Source: Gammaproteobacteria bacterium
GTDB lineage: Bacteria > Pseudomonadota > Gammaproteobacteria > Pseudomonadales > Azotimanducaceae
DNA length: 64,000 nucleotides
Assembly (NCBI GenBank): GCA_009846005.1
Contig: VXYL01000100.1
Location: 1 to 64,000, forward strand
Direction of reading: 5' to 3'
In this document: positions 17,987 to 27,002 of the stretch, piece by piece
How positions within the stretch are numbered: position 1 is the first letter of the stretch
Layout of the letters: every line of letters begins with the position of its first letter
The notes under the pieces: model-generated
What the model was told of the DNA's origin: nothing
The model's input: the letters and a program-made list of their open reading frames with translations, nothing else
Databases searched by the model: none
Translations under genes and position numbers: made by a program

Positions 17987-19468
17987 ATGCAACCGAGGTC
18001 CTCGCCAACAGGTTCAGGCATGCTCCGCAATGCTAGGCGCCGTTCGGCGTTTGTACCGCGCAGGATCGGCGTCGCGGCCAGCATGGTCGGCGGCGGTCTG
18101 GTCACGTTCGTGCTCGTCGCTGCCGCAGCGACGATTTGGCACTTCCGACCTGCAACGACCGACGCCGACGTGGCAACGCAACTCGCCGGCGAACGCTGGT
18201 ATGCGGTCACGTTTCGACACACGCCCATCGGCCACTATCGATCCGAAGCCGGTCGGACGCACGACGGTGATTTCGAGTTCCGCGGCACGCTTCACTTCAA
18301 GCTTGCCGACGATGTCGACTCCCGAATCGAAGACCGATTGGTCTTCGACCGTGATTCACCACACCGGCTGATTCGTGCGGAACACGCGTCGTCGAAGGGC
18401 CAGCGTCACGAGACACGGGTCGTCATCGCGGACAGCAAGGCGCAGGTCGTCGAATCCGGGTCGTCACGGTTGACCGACGCCGACTCGGACCTGGAACTCG
18501 GTGACTACCTGGCCGTTGAACGCTGGTTGGCCACCGAAGCACCGGAGCCTGGTGAAGTGCAAGCGGCCCGTTCGGTCGACTTCGACAGTTTGTCGATCGC
18601 CACCGACCGCTGGCGTATCCTCGCCAGCCACGGCGGGGAGTTCGAGGTTGCGAGGGAGGTCCGCGCCGCGGCCGCCGCTCCCGGCCCGACGCGTATCCGC
18701 ATGGGCGCCGACCTCGCACCGTTGCGCATGGAATCCGGCGATCTCATCAGCCTGCATCGCGTGCAGGATGAAGCGACCGCACGGATCTGGGAGCAGACCC
18801 CGCCCCTTTTCGCTTCCGCTCAACACCGTGTTGTCGTGGACCGACCGATTAGGAACCCCCGCGCCCTGAAACGCCTCGTGGTTGCGCTCGACGGCCAAGA
18901 TGGTCGCGCCTTCGATTGGGCGGGTGCACCGGGCGTGGACGCCCTCTCGGCGGAAGCCGACCCGATGAGACCGGCGACCAGCGCCGAGCTCGATGCGGCC
19001 AGGGCGACCACGATCAACTATCCCGCCAACGCTCCCGCAGTCCACGAGTTGGCAAGTCGCGCCACAGGAAGGCTTGAGGACGCCCGCGAGAAGGCCATCG
19101 CGCTGACCATGTTCGTGCACCACCACCTTAGCTACCGCGACAACGCCGGGGGGCGCACCGTATTCGACACCATCCGCGACAGGAGCGGCGACTGCACCGA
19201 GTTTGCGGACCTCTACACGACCTTGGCACGGGCCGCAGGCTTGCCCGCGCGCACCGTCATCGGTCTCGCCTATCTGAGCGAGTCCCAGGCGTTCGCGCTG
19301 CACGCCTGGAACGAGGTCGCCATCGCCGGAACCTGGCGGGGTGTGGATCCAACCTGGGGCCAGACCCGAATCGGGGCAGCCCGTTTCCCGCTGCCGAGCG
19401 ACGGTGCCCTAACCGCGATCGCCCAACTCCCCCACCTGCGATTCCGAGTCGTCGAAACCGAATATTGA
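17987..19468 (+). CDS. Membrane-anchored transglutaminase-like protein
   Basis: 493 residues; a second ATG at 18020 would remove 11 residues. One N-terminal membrane helix (about 32-58) places the rest in the periplasm. The C-terminal Transglut_core domain has a Cys-His-Asp triad: GDCTEFA (about 402), ALHAWNEV (about 438), GVDPTWGQ (about 453). The middle 250 residues form a beta-rich region often found before this domain. Bacterial members act as cysteine proteases, amidases or crosslinking enzymes; the substrate cannot be inferred. Divergent from glnS across a 126-bp gap that should hold both promoters. Confidence 0.85.
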   Translation: MQPRSSPTGSGMLRNARRRSAFVPRRIGVAASMVGGGLVTFVLVAAAATIWHFRPATTDADVATQLAGERWYAVTFRHTPIGHYRSEAGRTHDGDFEFRGTLHFKLADDVDSRIEDRLVFDRDSPHRLIRAEHASSKGQRHETRVVIADSKAQVVESGSSRLTDADSDLELGDYLAVERWLATEAPEPGEVQAARSVDFDSLSIATDRWRILASHGGEFEVAREVRAAAAAPGPTRIRMGADLAPLRMESGDLISLHRVQDEATARIWEQTPPLFASAQHRVVVDRPIRNPRALKRLVVALDGQDGRAFDWAGAPGVDALSAEADPMRPATSAELDAARATTINYPANAPAVHELASRATGRLEDAREKAIALTMFVHHHLSYRDNAGGRTVFDTIRDRSGDCTEFADLYTTLARAAGLPARTVIGLAYLSESQAFALHAWNEVAIAGTWRGVDPTWGQTRIGAARFPLPSDGALTAIAQLPHLRFRVVETEY

Positions 19469-19548
19469 GTGAAGCGCACGTCATCCCGACGGCGCGCAAG
19501 TTCGATGGAAGCTATGATGGCTGGCTTTCGAGCTAGAGAGATGCGCCA

Positions 19549-20547
19549 ATGAAGTCACGGGAAGTCGTACTCGCCAACCGTCCGGTGGGAATGCCGAAAG
19601 TCGAGGATTTCGAAATTCGCGAGGTGGAATTGCCCAACCCAAGCGCTGGCGAAGTGCTCGTTCGGAACGTCTGCATGTCGGTCGATCCGTACATGCGGGG
19701 CCGCATGATCGACCGCAAGTCCTACACCGCGCCGTTCGGCGTCGGCGACACGCTGACCGGAGGCGCCATCGGTCGCGTGGAACGTTCCAACCACACCCAA
19801 CTTCGGGAAGGCGAGTACGTCGAGTCCCATCTCGGCTGGCGGGAAGCGTTCGTCGCGAAGGACGCCGGTCTACGGCGCCTAGGCGAGTTGGCTGCGCCTG
19901 CATCGGCCTATCTCGGCGTCCTGGGCATGCCGGGCATGACCGCGTACGCGGGTCTCCTCGAGGTCGCCGAACTCGCCCAAGGGGAGTCGGTATTCGTCTC
20001 CGGCGCCGCGGGTGCAGTGGGGAGCGCCGTTGGCCAGATCGCGAAGATCAAGGGTTGCACCGTCGTTGGCAGCGCGGGCAGCGCCGAGAAGGTCCGCCAC
20101 CTCACCGAGGATCTCGGTTTCGACCACGCCTTCGACTACCACGACGGTCACCTCGAGCGGCACATCTTCGAGGGCGCCCCGCAGGGCGTCGATGTGTACT
20201 TCGACAACGTCGGCGGCGACCACCTGCAGGCGGCGCTGAACTGCATGCGTCCCAACGGCCGGCTCGCCCTGTGCGGCGCCATCGCCCAGTACAACGCCAC
20301 GGCACCCGTTCCAGGGCCCAACAATCTCGCCATCGCCATCGGCATGGGATTGACGCTGCGCGGCTTCATCGTCTCGAACTTCAACCACCTGCGTGACCAA
20401 TTCATGCGCGACATGACCGCGTGGGTAGCCAGCGGCGAAGTGAAATACCGCGAGACGACTTTCGACGGCATCGACAAGGCACCCGAGGCGTTCATCGGCC
20501 TCTTCACCGGGGCGAACACCGGAAAGATGGTCGTGAATCTCTCGTAG
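19549..20547 (+). CDS. NADP-dependent zinc-independent MDR oxidoreductase (CurA/prostaglandin reductase-like)
   Basis: 332 residues. Medium-chain dehydrogenase/reductase of the leukotriene B4 12-hydroxydehydrogenase / curcumin reductase group. Landmarks are the N-terminal catalytic domain with CMSVDPYMRGRM, the Rossmann motif SGAAGAVGSAVGQIAKIKG, and YFDNVGGDHL. Zinc-binding cysteines are missing, as expected for this group. These enzymes reduce the C=C bond of alpha,beta-unsaturated ketones or aldehydes with NADPH. It precedes the GMC oxidoreductase by 57 nt and may share its transcript. Confidence 0.92.
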   Translation: MKSREVVLANRPVGMPKVEDFEIREVELPNPSAGEVLVRNVCMSVDPYMRGRMIDRKSYTAPFGVGDTLTGGAIGRVERSNHTQLREGEYVESHLGWREAFVAKDAGLRRLGELAAPASAYLGVLGMPGMTAYAGLLEVAELAQGESVFVSGAAGAVGSAVGQIAKIKGCTVVGSAGSAEKVRHLTEDLGFDHAFDYHDGHLERHIFEGAPQGVDVYFDNVGGDHLQAALNCMRPNGRLALCGAIAQYNATAPVPGPNNLAIAIGMGLTLRGFIVSNFNHLRDQFMRDMTAWVASGEVKYRETTFDGIDKAPEAFIGLFTGANTGKMVVNLS

Positions 20548-20604
20548 GGTCGACCCCAACGCGCCTAAGGCCATGCACATCGCCGTGAGGCTCCGACGTC
20601 GCTC

Positions 20605-22206
20605 TTGACCGAGTACGACTACATTGTCGTCGGCGCCGGCACCGCCGGTTGCGTGCTCGCCAACCGGCTGACCGCGTGTGGCCGCTTCAAGGTGTTGCTC
20701 GTCGAGGCCGGCGGCAAGGACGACTACCTCTGGATCGACATTCCCGTCGGCTATCTCTACACCATCGGCAATCCCCGCACCGACTGGTGCTATCGAACCG
20801 TACCGGAAGCCGGGCTCAACGGCCGGTCCATCGGCTATGCGCGCGGCAAGGTGCTCGGCGGCTGCTCGTCCATCAACGCCATGATCTACATGCGCGGCCA
20901 GGCGAGCGACTACGACCACTGGGCGCAACTCGGCAACCGCGGCTGGTCCTGGGACGACGTGCTACCCGTGTTCCGTCAGTGCGAGGACTACCAGCACGGC
21001 GCCAACGACTACCACGGCGCCGGCGGTGAACTGCGCGTGGAAGAACGTCGGGTCAACTGGGAGATCCTGGACGCTTGGCGCGAGGCCGCCGCGCAATGCG
21101 GGATTCCGAAGATCGACGAGTTCAACCGGGGCGACAACTTCGGCTGCGCGTACTTCCAGGTGAACCAACGCCGCGGGCGGCGTTGGAGCGGCACGAAGGC
21201 ATTCCTTCGGCCCGCGCTGAAACGGGCGAATCTCGACGTCATGACCAGCGCCCAGGTGCACCGCATCGATTTCGACGGACGCAGGGCCATAGGTGTCCAT
21301 CTCGACGCTGGTACCGATGGGCTGAGATCGATCCCCTCACGGCGCGAGGTGATTCTCGCCGCCGGATCGATCGGCTCGGCGCAGGTCCTGCAACTTTCCG
21401 GGGTCGGTCCGGCGCAGCTACTTCACGACAAGGACATCGGCGTCGTGCACGATTCGCCGGGCGTCGGTGACAATCTGCAGGATCACCTTCAGATTCGCAC
21501 CATCTACCGAGTCAGCAACACGGTAACCCTGAACCGCCGCGCCAAGTCACTATTCGGCAAAGCGGCCATGGGCCTGGAATATCTGATGTTCCGGACCGGA
21601 CCACTCACGATGCCGCCGTCGCAGTTGGGCGCCTTCGGCAAGAGCGACGACCGCCAACCCACGGCGAACCTCGAGTGGCACGTGCAACCCCTTTCCCTCG
21701 ACGCCTTCGGTGAACCACTGCACGCCTTCGACGCGATCACGCCATCGGTATGCAACCTTCGGCCCACCAGCCGCGGCAAGGTTCGCATCGCCAGCAACCG
21801 CGTCGAAGACCCGCCCCAAATCGCGCCGAACTACCTTTCCACCGAAGAGGACCGCGCGTTGGCGGTCGAGGGGCTCAAGTTCACGCGCCGCATCATGCGG
21901 GCCGAGGCCCTGCGCCGATTCGATCCCGTGGAGTGGAAACCCGGAGCCCAGTGCGTCACGGACGATGCGCTATTGCAGGCGGCGGGAGATCTGGGTACGA
22001 CGATCTTCCACCCCGTGGGAACCTGCCGGATGGGCCGCGACCCCCTGGCCGTGGTCAGCGACCGCCTCAAGGTTCATGGCGTCGACGGCCTGCGCGTCAT
22101 CGATGCGTCGGTGATGCCGACCATCACCTCGGGCAACACCAACGCCCCAACCGTGATGATCGCCGAGCAGGGGGCGCGATTCGTGCGTGACGACGCACGC
22201 GGCTGA
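20605..22206 (+). CDS. GMC-family FAD oxidoreductase (alcohol/choline dehydrogenase type)
   Basis: 533 residues from a TTG start. The FAD-binding motif ([18 protein letters not shown]) begins at residue 4, so no upstream start is needed. GMC signatures include [20 protein letters not shown], the second signature [18 protein letters not shown], and the C-terminal HPVGTCRMG active-site His near 470 with a [13 protein letters not shown] partner region. Length and lack of a signal peptide fit cytosolic or membrane-associated alcohol dehydrogenases such as AlkJ or BetA; the substrate is not predictable. Converges on the PEP-utilising enzyme with only 7 nt between stops. Confidence 0.92.
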   Translation: MTEYDYIVVGAGTAGCVLANRLTACGRFKVLLVEAGGKDDYLWIDIPVGYLYTIGNPRTDWCYRTVPEAGLNGRSIGYARGKVLGGCSSINAMIYMRGQASDYDHWAQLGNRGWSWDDVLPVFRQCEDYQHGANDYHGAGGELRVEERRVNWEILDAWREAAAQCGIPKIDEFNRGDNFGCAYFQVNQRRGRRWSGTKAFLRPALKRANLDVMTSAQVHRIDFDGRRAIGVHLDAGTDGLRSIPSRREVILAAGSIGSAQVLQLSGVGPAQLLHDKDIGVVHDSPGVGDNLQDHLQIRTIYRVSNTVTLNRRAKSLFGKAAMGLEYLMFRTGPLTMPPSQLGAFGKSDDRQPTANLEWHVQPLSLDAFGEPLHAFDAITPSVCNLRPTSRGKVRIASNRVEDPPQIAPNYLSTEEDRALAVEGLKFTRRIMRAEALRRFDPVEWKPGAQCVTDDALLQAAGDLGTTIFHPVGTCRMGRDPLAVVSDRLKVHGVDGLRVIDASVMPTITSGNTNAPTVMIAEQGARFVRDDARG

Positions 22207-22213
22207 AGCCCGG

Positions 22214-24934
22214 CTACGGGTCCAGGATCGTGACCGTACCGCGGTTTCCGTCGACGGCGATCCTGTCCCCCGACCTCACTCGCTGGGTGACGTCGCCGAT
22301 ACCTAGTACGGCGGGGATGCCGTATTCCCGGGCAACGATGGATCCGTGGGCGAGAATGCTGCCGATGTCGGTCGCGAGGCCGACGGCATGGGGGAACAAC
22401 TGCGTCCATGCCGGCGTCGTCAATGGGCAGACAAGAATCGACCCGGGCCTCATCTTGCCGAAGTCGTTCGGTGTCATTACCACGCTCGCGGTGCCCGTCA
22501 CCGTGCCCGGCGACACCGCGAAGCCGCGCAGCACGTCGTCGCCTTCCGCGTTGCTGACCACCGTGGATAGCGGCCCCTTGCGTTTCGCGGGCGGAATCGC
22601 CGCCGGCTGGTCCATCCGGAAACGCAATGCCCTCAAGTCGCGCTGCTTCGCCGCCTTGTCCGCCAGCCTTGGCACGGGCCGACCACCGGCCTTCGCCGCG
22701 ATAGCGACGGCGAGGTCCTCGCTGGCTAAATAGAACACATCGTCGGGGCGGCGGAACGTACCCACGGCGACGAGCCTGCGGCCGAGTTCGAGCGCCAAGG
22801 GTCGAAACGTGGACCACGCCAAGCCCATGTGGAACAGGGCCTCCTCCCGGGCCGGGTAGTTGTTGCGCGCGGTCCAGTACGCGCGCAGGAACTCGAGGCG
22901 CCGCCGACCCCTGAAGAAGCGCAGCGCCGCCGCGAACGCCCGCCGGCGGGTGCGCGCGACCCCCTTCTGGCGGGTCACGGGGTCATGGCCGGGATCTCGC
23001 ACCAGCGCTTCCAGGCTCACGGCGAACGGCAGCGGGTCCTCCGCAAGAGCCGGTTCGACGAAGTCGAGGTTGAACACTTGCCGACCGAAGTCGCGCAGGT
23101 AGGCGTCCATCGCCTCGCAGACGGCCCCGGCGGCCGGGCATTGCCGCATCGCGTCCAATAGCCGCGGTGCCGGGGTAACGATCGCCAACTCGGTCAACAC
23201 CGGGTCGGAACGGATCGCCGCCGCGATGGCGCGCAAGGCAAGCTCGGCTTCGAGAGTCTTCGACGAAAAGCCCGACAGGAAGCTGCCGCTGATGAACCGG
23301 CCCTCGGGCGCGTTTTCCTCGAGAAACCGCTGCAAGCCGCCGTCGGTGAGCTTCGCCGTGCCGATCACGCTGCGCAGGGCGAGCCAATAGCGCGCCTCGG
23401 CCACGGTCAAGGACTTCATGCCGGCGAGCAGTTCGGCGTCCGAGAAGGCGGCGGGGACTCGGTCATCCCATTCACCGATAGCGGCGAGATAGGCCGGCAA
23501 CTCCTGGCGCTCCCAACGGACGATCGTCGGGTACTTCCTGAATGTGCGCAGCGTGCGGGCGAACAGGTAAATCCAGTACGGGAGGGGTGCAGCTTTCATC
23601 TCCGCGATCATGAACTCGGGCATGGCGAAGGTTGCCTTGAAGTTCGCCCACCGGGATCGCTTAGCCTGGCCCGAGCGAACCTTGGCCATGTGCTTGTCCC
23701 AATCGCCTGCGCCTGTGCGGTAGATCGGCTGGTAGGCATAGCCGTTGACCGTGACGATCACGAAGTTCTTCATCCAGTTCCGGGTCTCGTTGCCCTTCCA
23801 CTCCCAGCCCTCGGGCCAGTCCTGCACGTCGAAAAGTGCACGCAGGTAGAGATCCTCGAAGAGCGGCGACAAGGGGTCGGGCATGTTCTCCGCCACCTGG
23901 CGCTTCAGGAGTTGGGCACCGGGAATCTCCGGCCACGTCACATTCTTCGGGGGCGGTGGGGCAAGGTTCGTGATCGGGCGCGACTGCAGGATCCGGAACC
24001 GGGCGGTCGAATTCCCGGCGGCCCCGCGATAGGCCCACTCGATGTCCTGGGGCACGCCATCGAACGTGCGCTCCACCTCGACGGCTAGGGCAGCCAGTTC
24101 CGACGCCCGGGCCCCGTCGAGGGAGGCCGCTGTTTGCCGTTGTGCAGCTACGGACTCTATACGGGTTCCGCCATCGGCAACCGGAACGACCATTAGGACC
24201 TTGGCACCGACAACGGTGTCCTTCGGGGACAAGGTCTCCCGGTCGATCACGAAGGTGTCCGGAGTCACCTGGCCACCAACCACCGCCTCGCCCAGACCGA
24301 AGCTCGCGTTGACGATCAACTCGCCGCGTTCGCCCGTGGCCGGATTCGCCGTGAAGAGAATGCCCGAGACATCCGCCGGCGCCATGACCTGCACCACCAC
24401 GGCCATTGCTACGCTACCGGAATCGATGCCCAGTTCGTGACGGTAGTGCATGGCCTGGGGCGTCCACAGCGATGCCCAGCAATCCTTGACGGCCGTGGTC
24501 ACGGCTTGCGCACCGCGAACGTTCAGGTAGGTCTCCTGCTGTCCGGCGAAGGACGCCTCGGGAAGATCCTCGGCGTTGGCCGAGGAGCGCACGGCGACAG
24601 CCGGCTCGCCTGCGGCTGCGAGGCCGCCATAGGCTCGACCGATGACGGCGATCAAGTCCGCGGGAAGATCCGCCGCTTCGAACAGCCGCCGGACGTTCGT
24701 TGAAGCACCTTCGAACGACACCGTCCCGTCCACAACCGACGGTCGCGCGAGTTCGAGGATGCGGGGCTCGAGTCCATGGTCCGCCACGAATCGGCGATAG
24801 GCGCCGGTTGCCACCACGAACCCCGGCGGCACCGGAAAGCCGGCCCCGACGAGGCGCATCAGTGAGTGTCCCTTGCCGCCGACGGTCTCAAGGTCGGCGT
24901 CGCCGGCATCCAAGGCAACGATGTGTCCGGTCAT
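22214..24934 (-). CDS. PEP synthase / rifampicin-phosphotransferase-like enzyme
   Basis: 906 residues from ATG 24934, one nt after the stop of the upstream ABC gene. The N-terminal ATP-grasp (PPDK-type) domain has GGKGHSLMRLVGAGFPVPPG and VAVRSSANAEDLPEASFAGQ. The C-terminal swivelling phosphohistidine domain has ILAHGSIVAREYGIPAV with His near 862. The 350-residue middle region lacks the PEP/pyruvate-binding barrel motifs I would expect in PEP synthase. Its LAHGSIVARE loop and three-part layout are closer to rifampicin phosphotransferase (RPH), in which the swivelling His carries phosphate from ATP to the drug. Cotranscription with two ABC exporter genes fits a detoxification or small-molecule modification role, but this is inference. 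Confidence 0.8.
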   Translation of the reverse strand: MTGHIVALDAGDADLETVGGKGHSLMRLVGAGFPVPPGFVVATGAYRRFVADHGLEPRILELARPSVVDGTVSFEGASTNVRRLFEAADLPADLIAVIGRAYGGLAAAGEPAVAVRSSANAEDLPEASFAGQQETYLNVRGAQAVTTAVKDCWASLWTPQAMHYRHELGIDSGSVAMAVVVQVMAPADVSGILFTANPATGERGELIVNASFGLGEAVVGGQVTPDTFVIDRETLSPKDTVVGAKVLMVVPVADGGTRIESVAAQRQTAASLDGARASELAALAVEVERTFDGVPQDIEWAYRGAAGNSTARFRILQSRPITNLAPPPPKNVTWPEIPGAQLLKRQVAENMPDPLSPLFEDLYLRALFDVQDWPEGWEWKGNETRNWMKNFVIVTVNGYAYQPIYRTGAGDWDKHMAKVRSGQAKRSRWANFKATFAMPEFMIAEMKAAPLPYWIYLFARTLRTFRKYPTIVRWERQELPAYLAAIGEWDDRVPAAFSDAELLAGMKSLTVAEARYWLALRSVIGTAKLTDGGLQRFLEENAPEGRFISGSFLSGFSSKTLEAELALRAIAAAIRSDPVLTELAIVTPAPRLLDAMRQCPAAGAVCEAMDAYLRDFGRQVFNLDFVEPALAEDPLPFAVSLEALVRDPGHDPVTRQKGVARTRRRAFAAALRFFRGRRRLEFLRAYWTARNNYPAREEALFHMGLAWSTFRPLALELGRRLVAVGTFRRPDDVFYLASEDLAVAIAAKAGGRPVPRLADKAAKQRDLRALRFRMDQPAAIPPAKRKGPLSTVVSNAEGDDVLRGFAVSPGTVTGTASVVMTPNDFGKMRPGSILVCPLTTPAWTQLFPHAVGLATDIGSILAHGSIVAREYGIPAVLGIGDVTQRVRSGDRIAVDGNRGTVTILDP

Positions 24935-24935
24935 G

Positions 24936-27002
24936 TCAGCGTTGTGTCGACAGGTCGCCGCCCTGCAGTTCAACGAATTCGCGGTACGGGCTCGCTGGAT
25001 TCGCGATCAATTCGTCGTGGCTGCCGATGTCGCGGATCCGGCCGCCTTCGAGAAACACGATTCGGTCGGCGTTCCTGATGGTGGACAGACGATGCGCGAT
25101 CACGACGACCAACCGGTTCTCCGCCGCCGCGTGCAGCGATGCCACCAGTTGGTTCTCCGTCTGCGGATCGAGAGCCGCCGTGGGTTCGTCGAGGATCAGA
25201 ACGCTGGAATCGCGGACCAGCCCGCGGGCAATGGACAGGCGCTGCTGCTGTCCCACCGAGAGCGTATCCCCGGAACGGCCGAGCACCGTGTCGATGCCGT
25301 CCGGCAACTCGTGGATGAAGTCCATGCAGCCGGCGGTGGCGAGCGCGGTGCGCATCCGTTCTTCGGACGCCTCGGGATTGGCCAGCAGAAGGTTCGCCCG
25401 GATTGACTCCGGTAGCAGCAGGTGCTCCTGGAAGACGTAGGTGACTTCGCGTCTGAGACCATCGAGATCGATTTCATTCGCGTCGATGCCGTCGACGAGC
25501 ACCTTGCCCCGCGTCGGCCGAAGCAATGCGGGAATGAGGTAGGCGAGCGTCGTCTTGCCCGCACCCGTGGGTCCGACCAGGGCCACGAGTTCGCCGCGCC
25601 GTAGGTCGAGGTTGATACCCAGCAGCGCGCGGTGGCCGTTCGGATACTCGAATTCGACATCCACCATTCGAATGCCGGTGCGTACGGCGGCGAGCGCCCG
25701 CCCGCCCTGGCGGGTTTCCTCGGACTCGTAGTCGGCGAAGAAGAACACCCGGCGCGCGGCCGCGATGGCCTCTTGCAGCTTGATCCAGATCGCCCCGAAA
25801 TACCCGGCGGGAACAGCGATGCCCCAGTAGATCCCGATCAGCACGGCGAAATCGCCTGCCGACATGACGCCGTCGATGATCCCGTCGGTAACCAGGAAGG
25901 TGACATATAGCGCAGCAATGCCGCCGATGGCGCCGGCAACCATTCCGGCGGCGATGATGACGGCGAAGGCGTAGCGCTCGCGCAGGAACGACTGGTGGCT
26001 GCGGCCAGCGAAACGCGCCTTCTCCTGATCCCCCGCGCCCAGGCTCTGTACCGCAGCAATGCTGCCCATGGATTCCTCCATGGCGTTGGTCGTCGCGGAG
26101 CCGGCCGCACGCTTGTTCTGGTTGGTTCGGCGCAGCGCACCGGAAAACGGAAACGTCGTGATGAAGGCGATCGGGACCGCGGCCCACGCCACCCAGATCA
26201 ACTCCGGCGACACCTCGCCGTAGGAATACTGCAGGATGTAGAGGTTCAAAGCAGCGCCCACCGCCATGAGGAACGGCCCGGATGTCACCCGAAAGGCGAG
26301 ATCCGGCGCCATCGGCGTGTCGTACAGCACCCGGTAGACGCCGTCCCCGGTTCGCTGGTCGTCGAGCACCGTCATCGGCAGATGCGTCAGGCGGTCGAAG
26401 AGCCGCGACCGCAGGCGGTTGGAGAGCGTTTGGGTAAGGCGAACGTTGATCATGAATTCGACTAGGCCCCACAGGCCTCCCGCCCTGCTGCCGCCCTCGC
26501 TGATCTGGTTTTCCGCCTGGGTGGCGGCATCGCGCCCCCGCAGGAGCCCGGCGCCGGTACCCCCCGAGCGGCTGCCGAACAGGAACAGCAGGCCGAAGTA
26601 GATGAACACCAGAGTGAGCGCGATTCCGAGCGGGTCCCGGCCCTGCACGACGCCGAGTATCGGATCCATGAACGGCGGAAAGGCGACCTCGGTGGTCCCG
26701 AACGGGCGCTGAAGCATCGCGTTGTCGATGAGGATCTTCCCCATCCACGGCAGCAAGAGGCCCGGAAGCAAGGCGACGAAGGCGAGCACCACCTTGGCGC
26801 TAAAGAGTCCCGGAGCCTCGGCGATGAGCCGGATGCTGCGCCCGATGACGCCGAGCGCCTCGACGGTCGTAACGTCCGGCTGTGTGTCGATGCGGTCATC
26901 GAACTGGTTCCTGCCGGCAACCTCCTTGAGCAGGGCGAGGGTCTTGCTTCGCTGCGAATTCCCCGGCTGCGCTCCCTCGGGTGGAACCGTGGTCTCGGTC
27001 AT
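24936..27002 (-). CDS. ABC exporter half-transporter B of pair 1
   Basis: 688 residues from ATG 27002, which overlaps the stop of the partner gene (ATGA). Six membrane helices lie within residues 55-380. The ATPase domain has Walker A GPTGAGKTT, Q-loop FQEHLL, a slightly non-canonical signature LSVGQQQRL, Walker B LILDEPTAALD and switch IAHRLST, so the site looks catalytically complete. A long loop after helix 1 (FGTTEVAFPPFMDPIL) and a glycine-rich stretch (GSRSGGTGAGLLRG) are unusual for the family. Paralogous to 53737-55746 along its whole length (shared EESM-SIAAVQSLG, YGE/YDQ segments). It should pair with the 718-aa protein upstream; substrate unknown. Confidence 0.9.
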   Translation of the reverse strand: MTETTVPPEGAQPGNSQRSKTLALLKEVAGRNQFDDRIDTQPDVTTVEALGVIGRSIRLIAEAPGLFSAKVVLAFVALLPGLLLPWMGKILIDNAMLQRPFGTTEVAFPPFMDPILGVVQGRDPLGIALTLVFIYFGLLFLFGSRSGGTGAGLLRGRDAATQAENQISEGGSRAGGLWGLVEFMINVRLTQTLSNRLRSRLFDRLTHLPMTVLDDQRTGDGVYRVLYDTPMAPDLAFRVTSGPFLMAVGAALNLYILQYSYGEVSPELIWVAWAAVPIAFITTFPFSGALRRTNQNKRAAGSATTNAMEESMGSIAAVQSLGAGDQEKARFAGRSHQSFLRERYAFAVIIAAGMVAGAIGGIAALYVTFLVTDGIIDGVMSAGDFAVLIGIYWGIAVPAGYFGAIWIKLQEAIAAARRVFFFADYESEETRQGGRALAAVRTGIRMVDVEFEYPNGHRALLGINLDLRRGELVALVGPTGAGKTTLAYLIPALLRPTRGKVLVDGIDANEIDLDGLRREVTYVFQEHLLLPESIRANLLLANPEASEERMRTALATAGCMDFIHELPDGIDTVLGRSGDTLSVGQQQRLSIARGLVRDSSVLILDEPTAALDPQTENQLVASLHAAAENRLVVVIAHRLSTIRNADRIVFLEGGRIRDIGSHDELIANPASPYREFVELQGGDLSTQR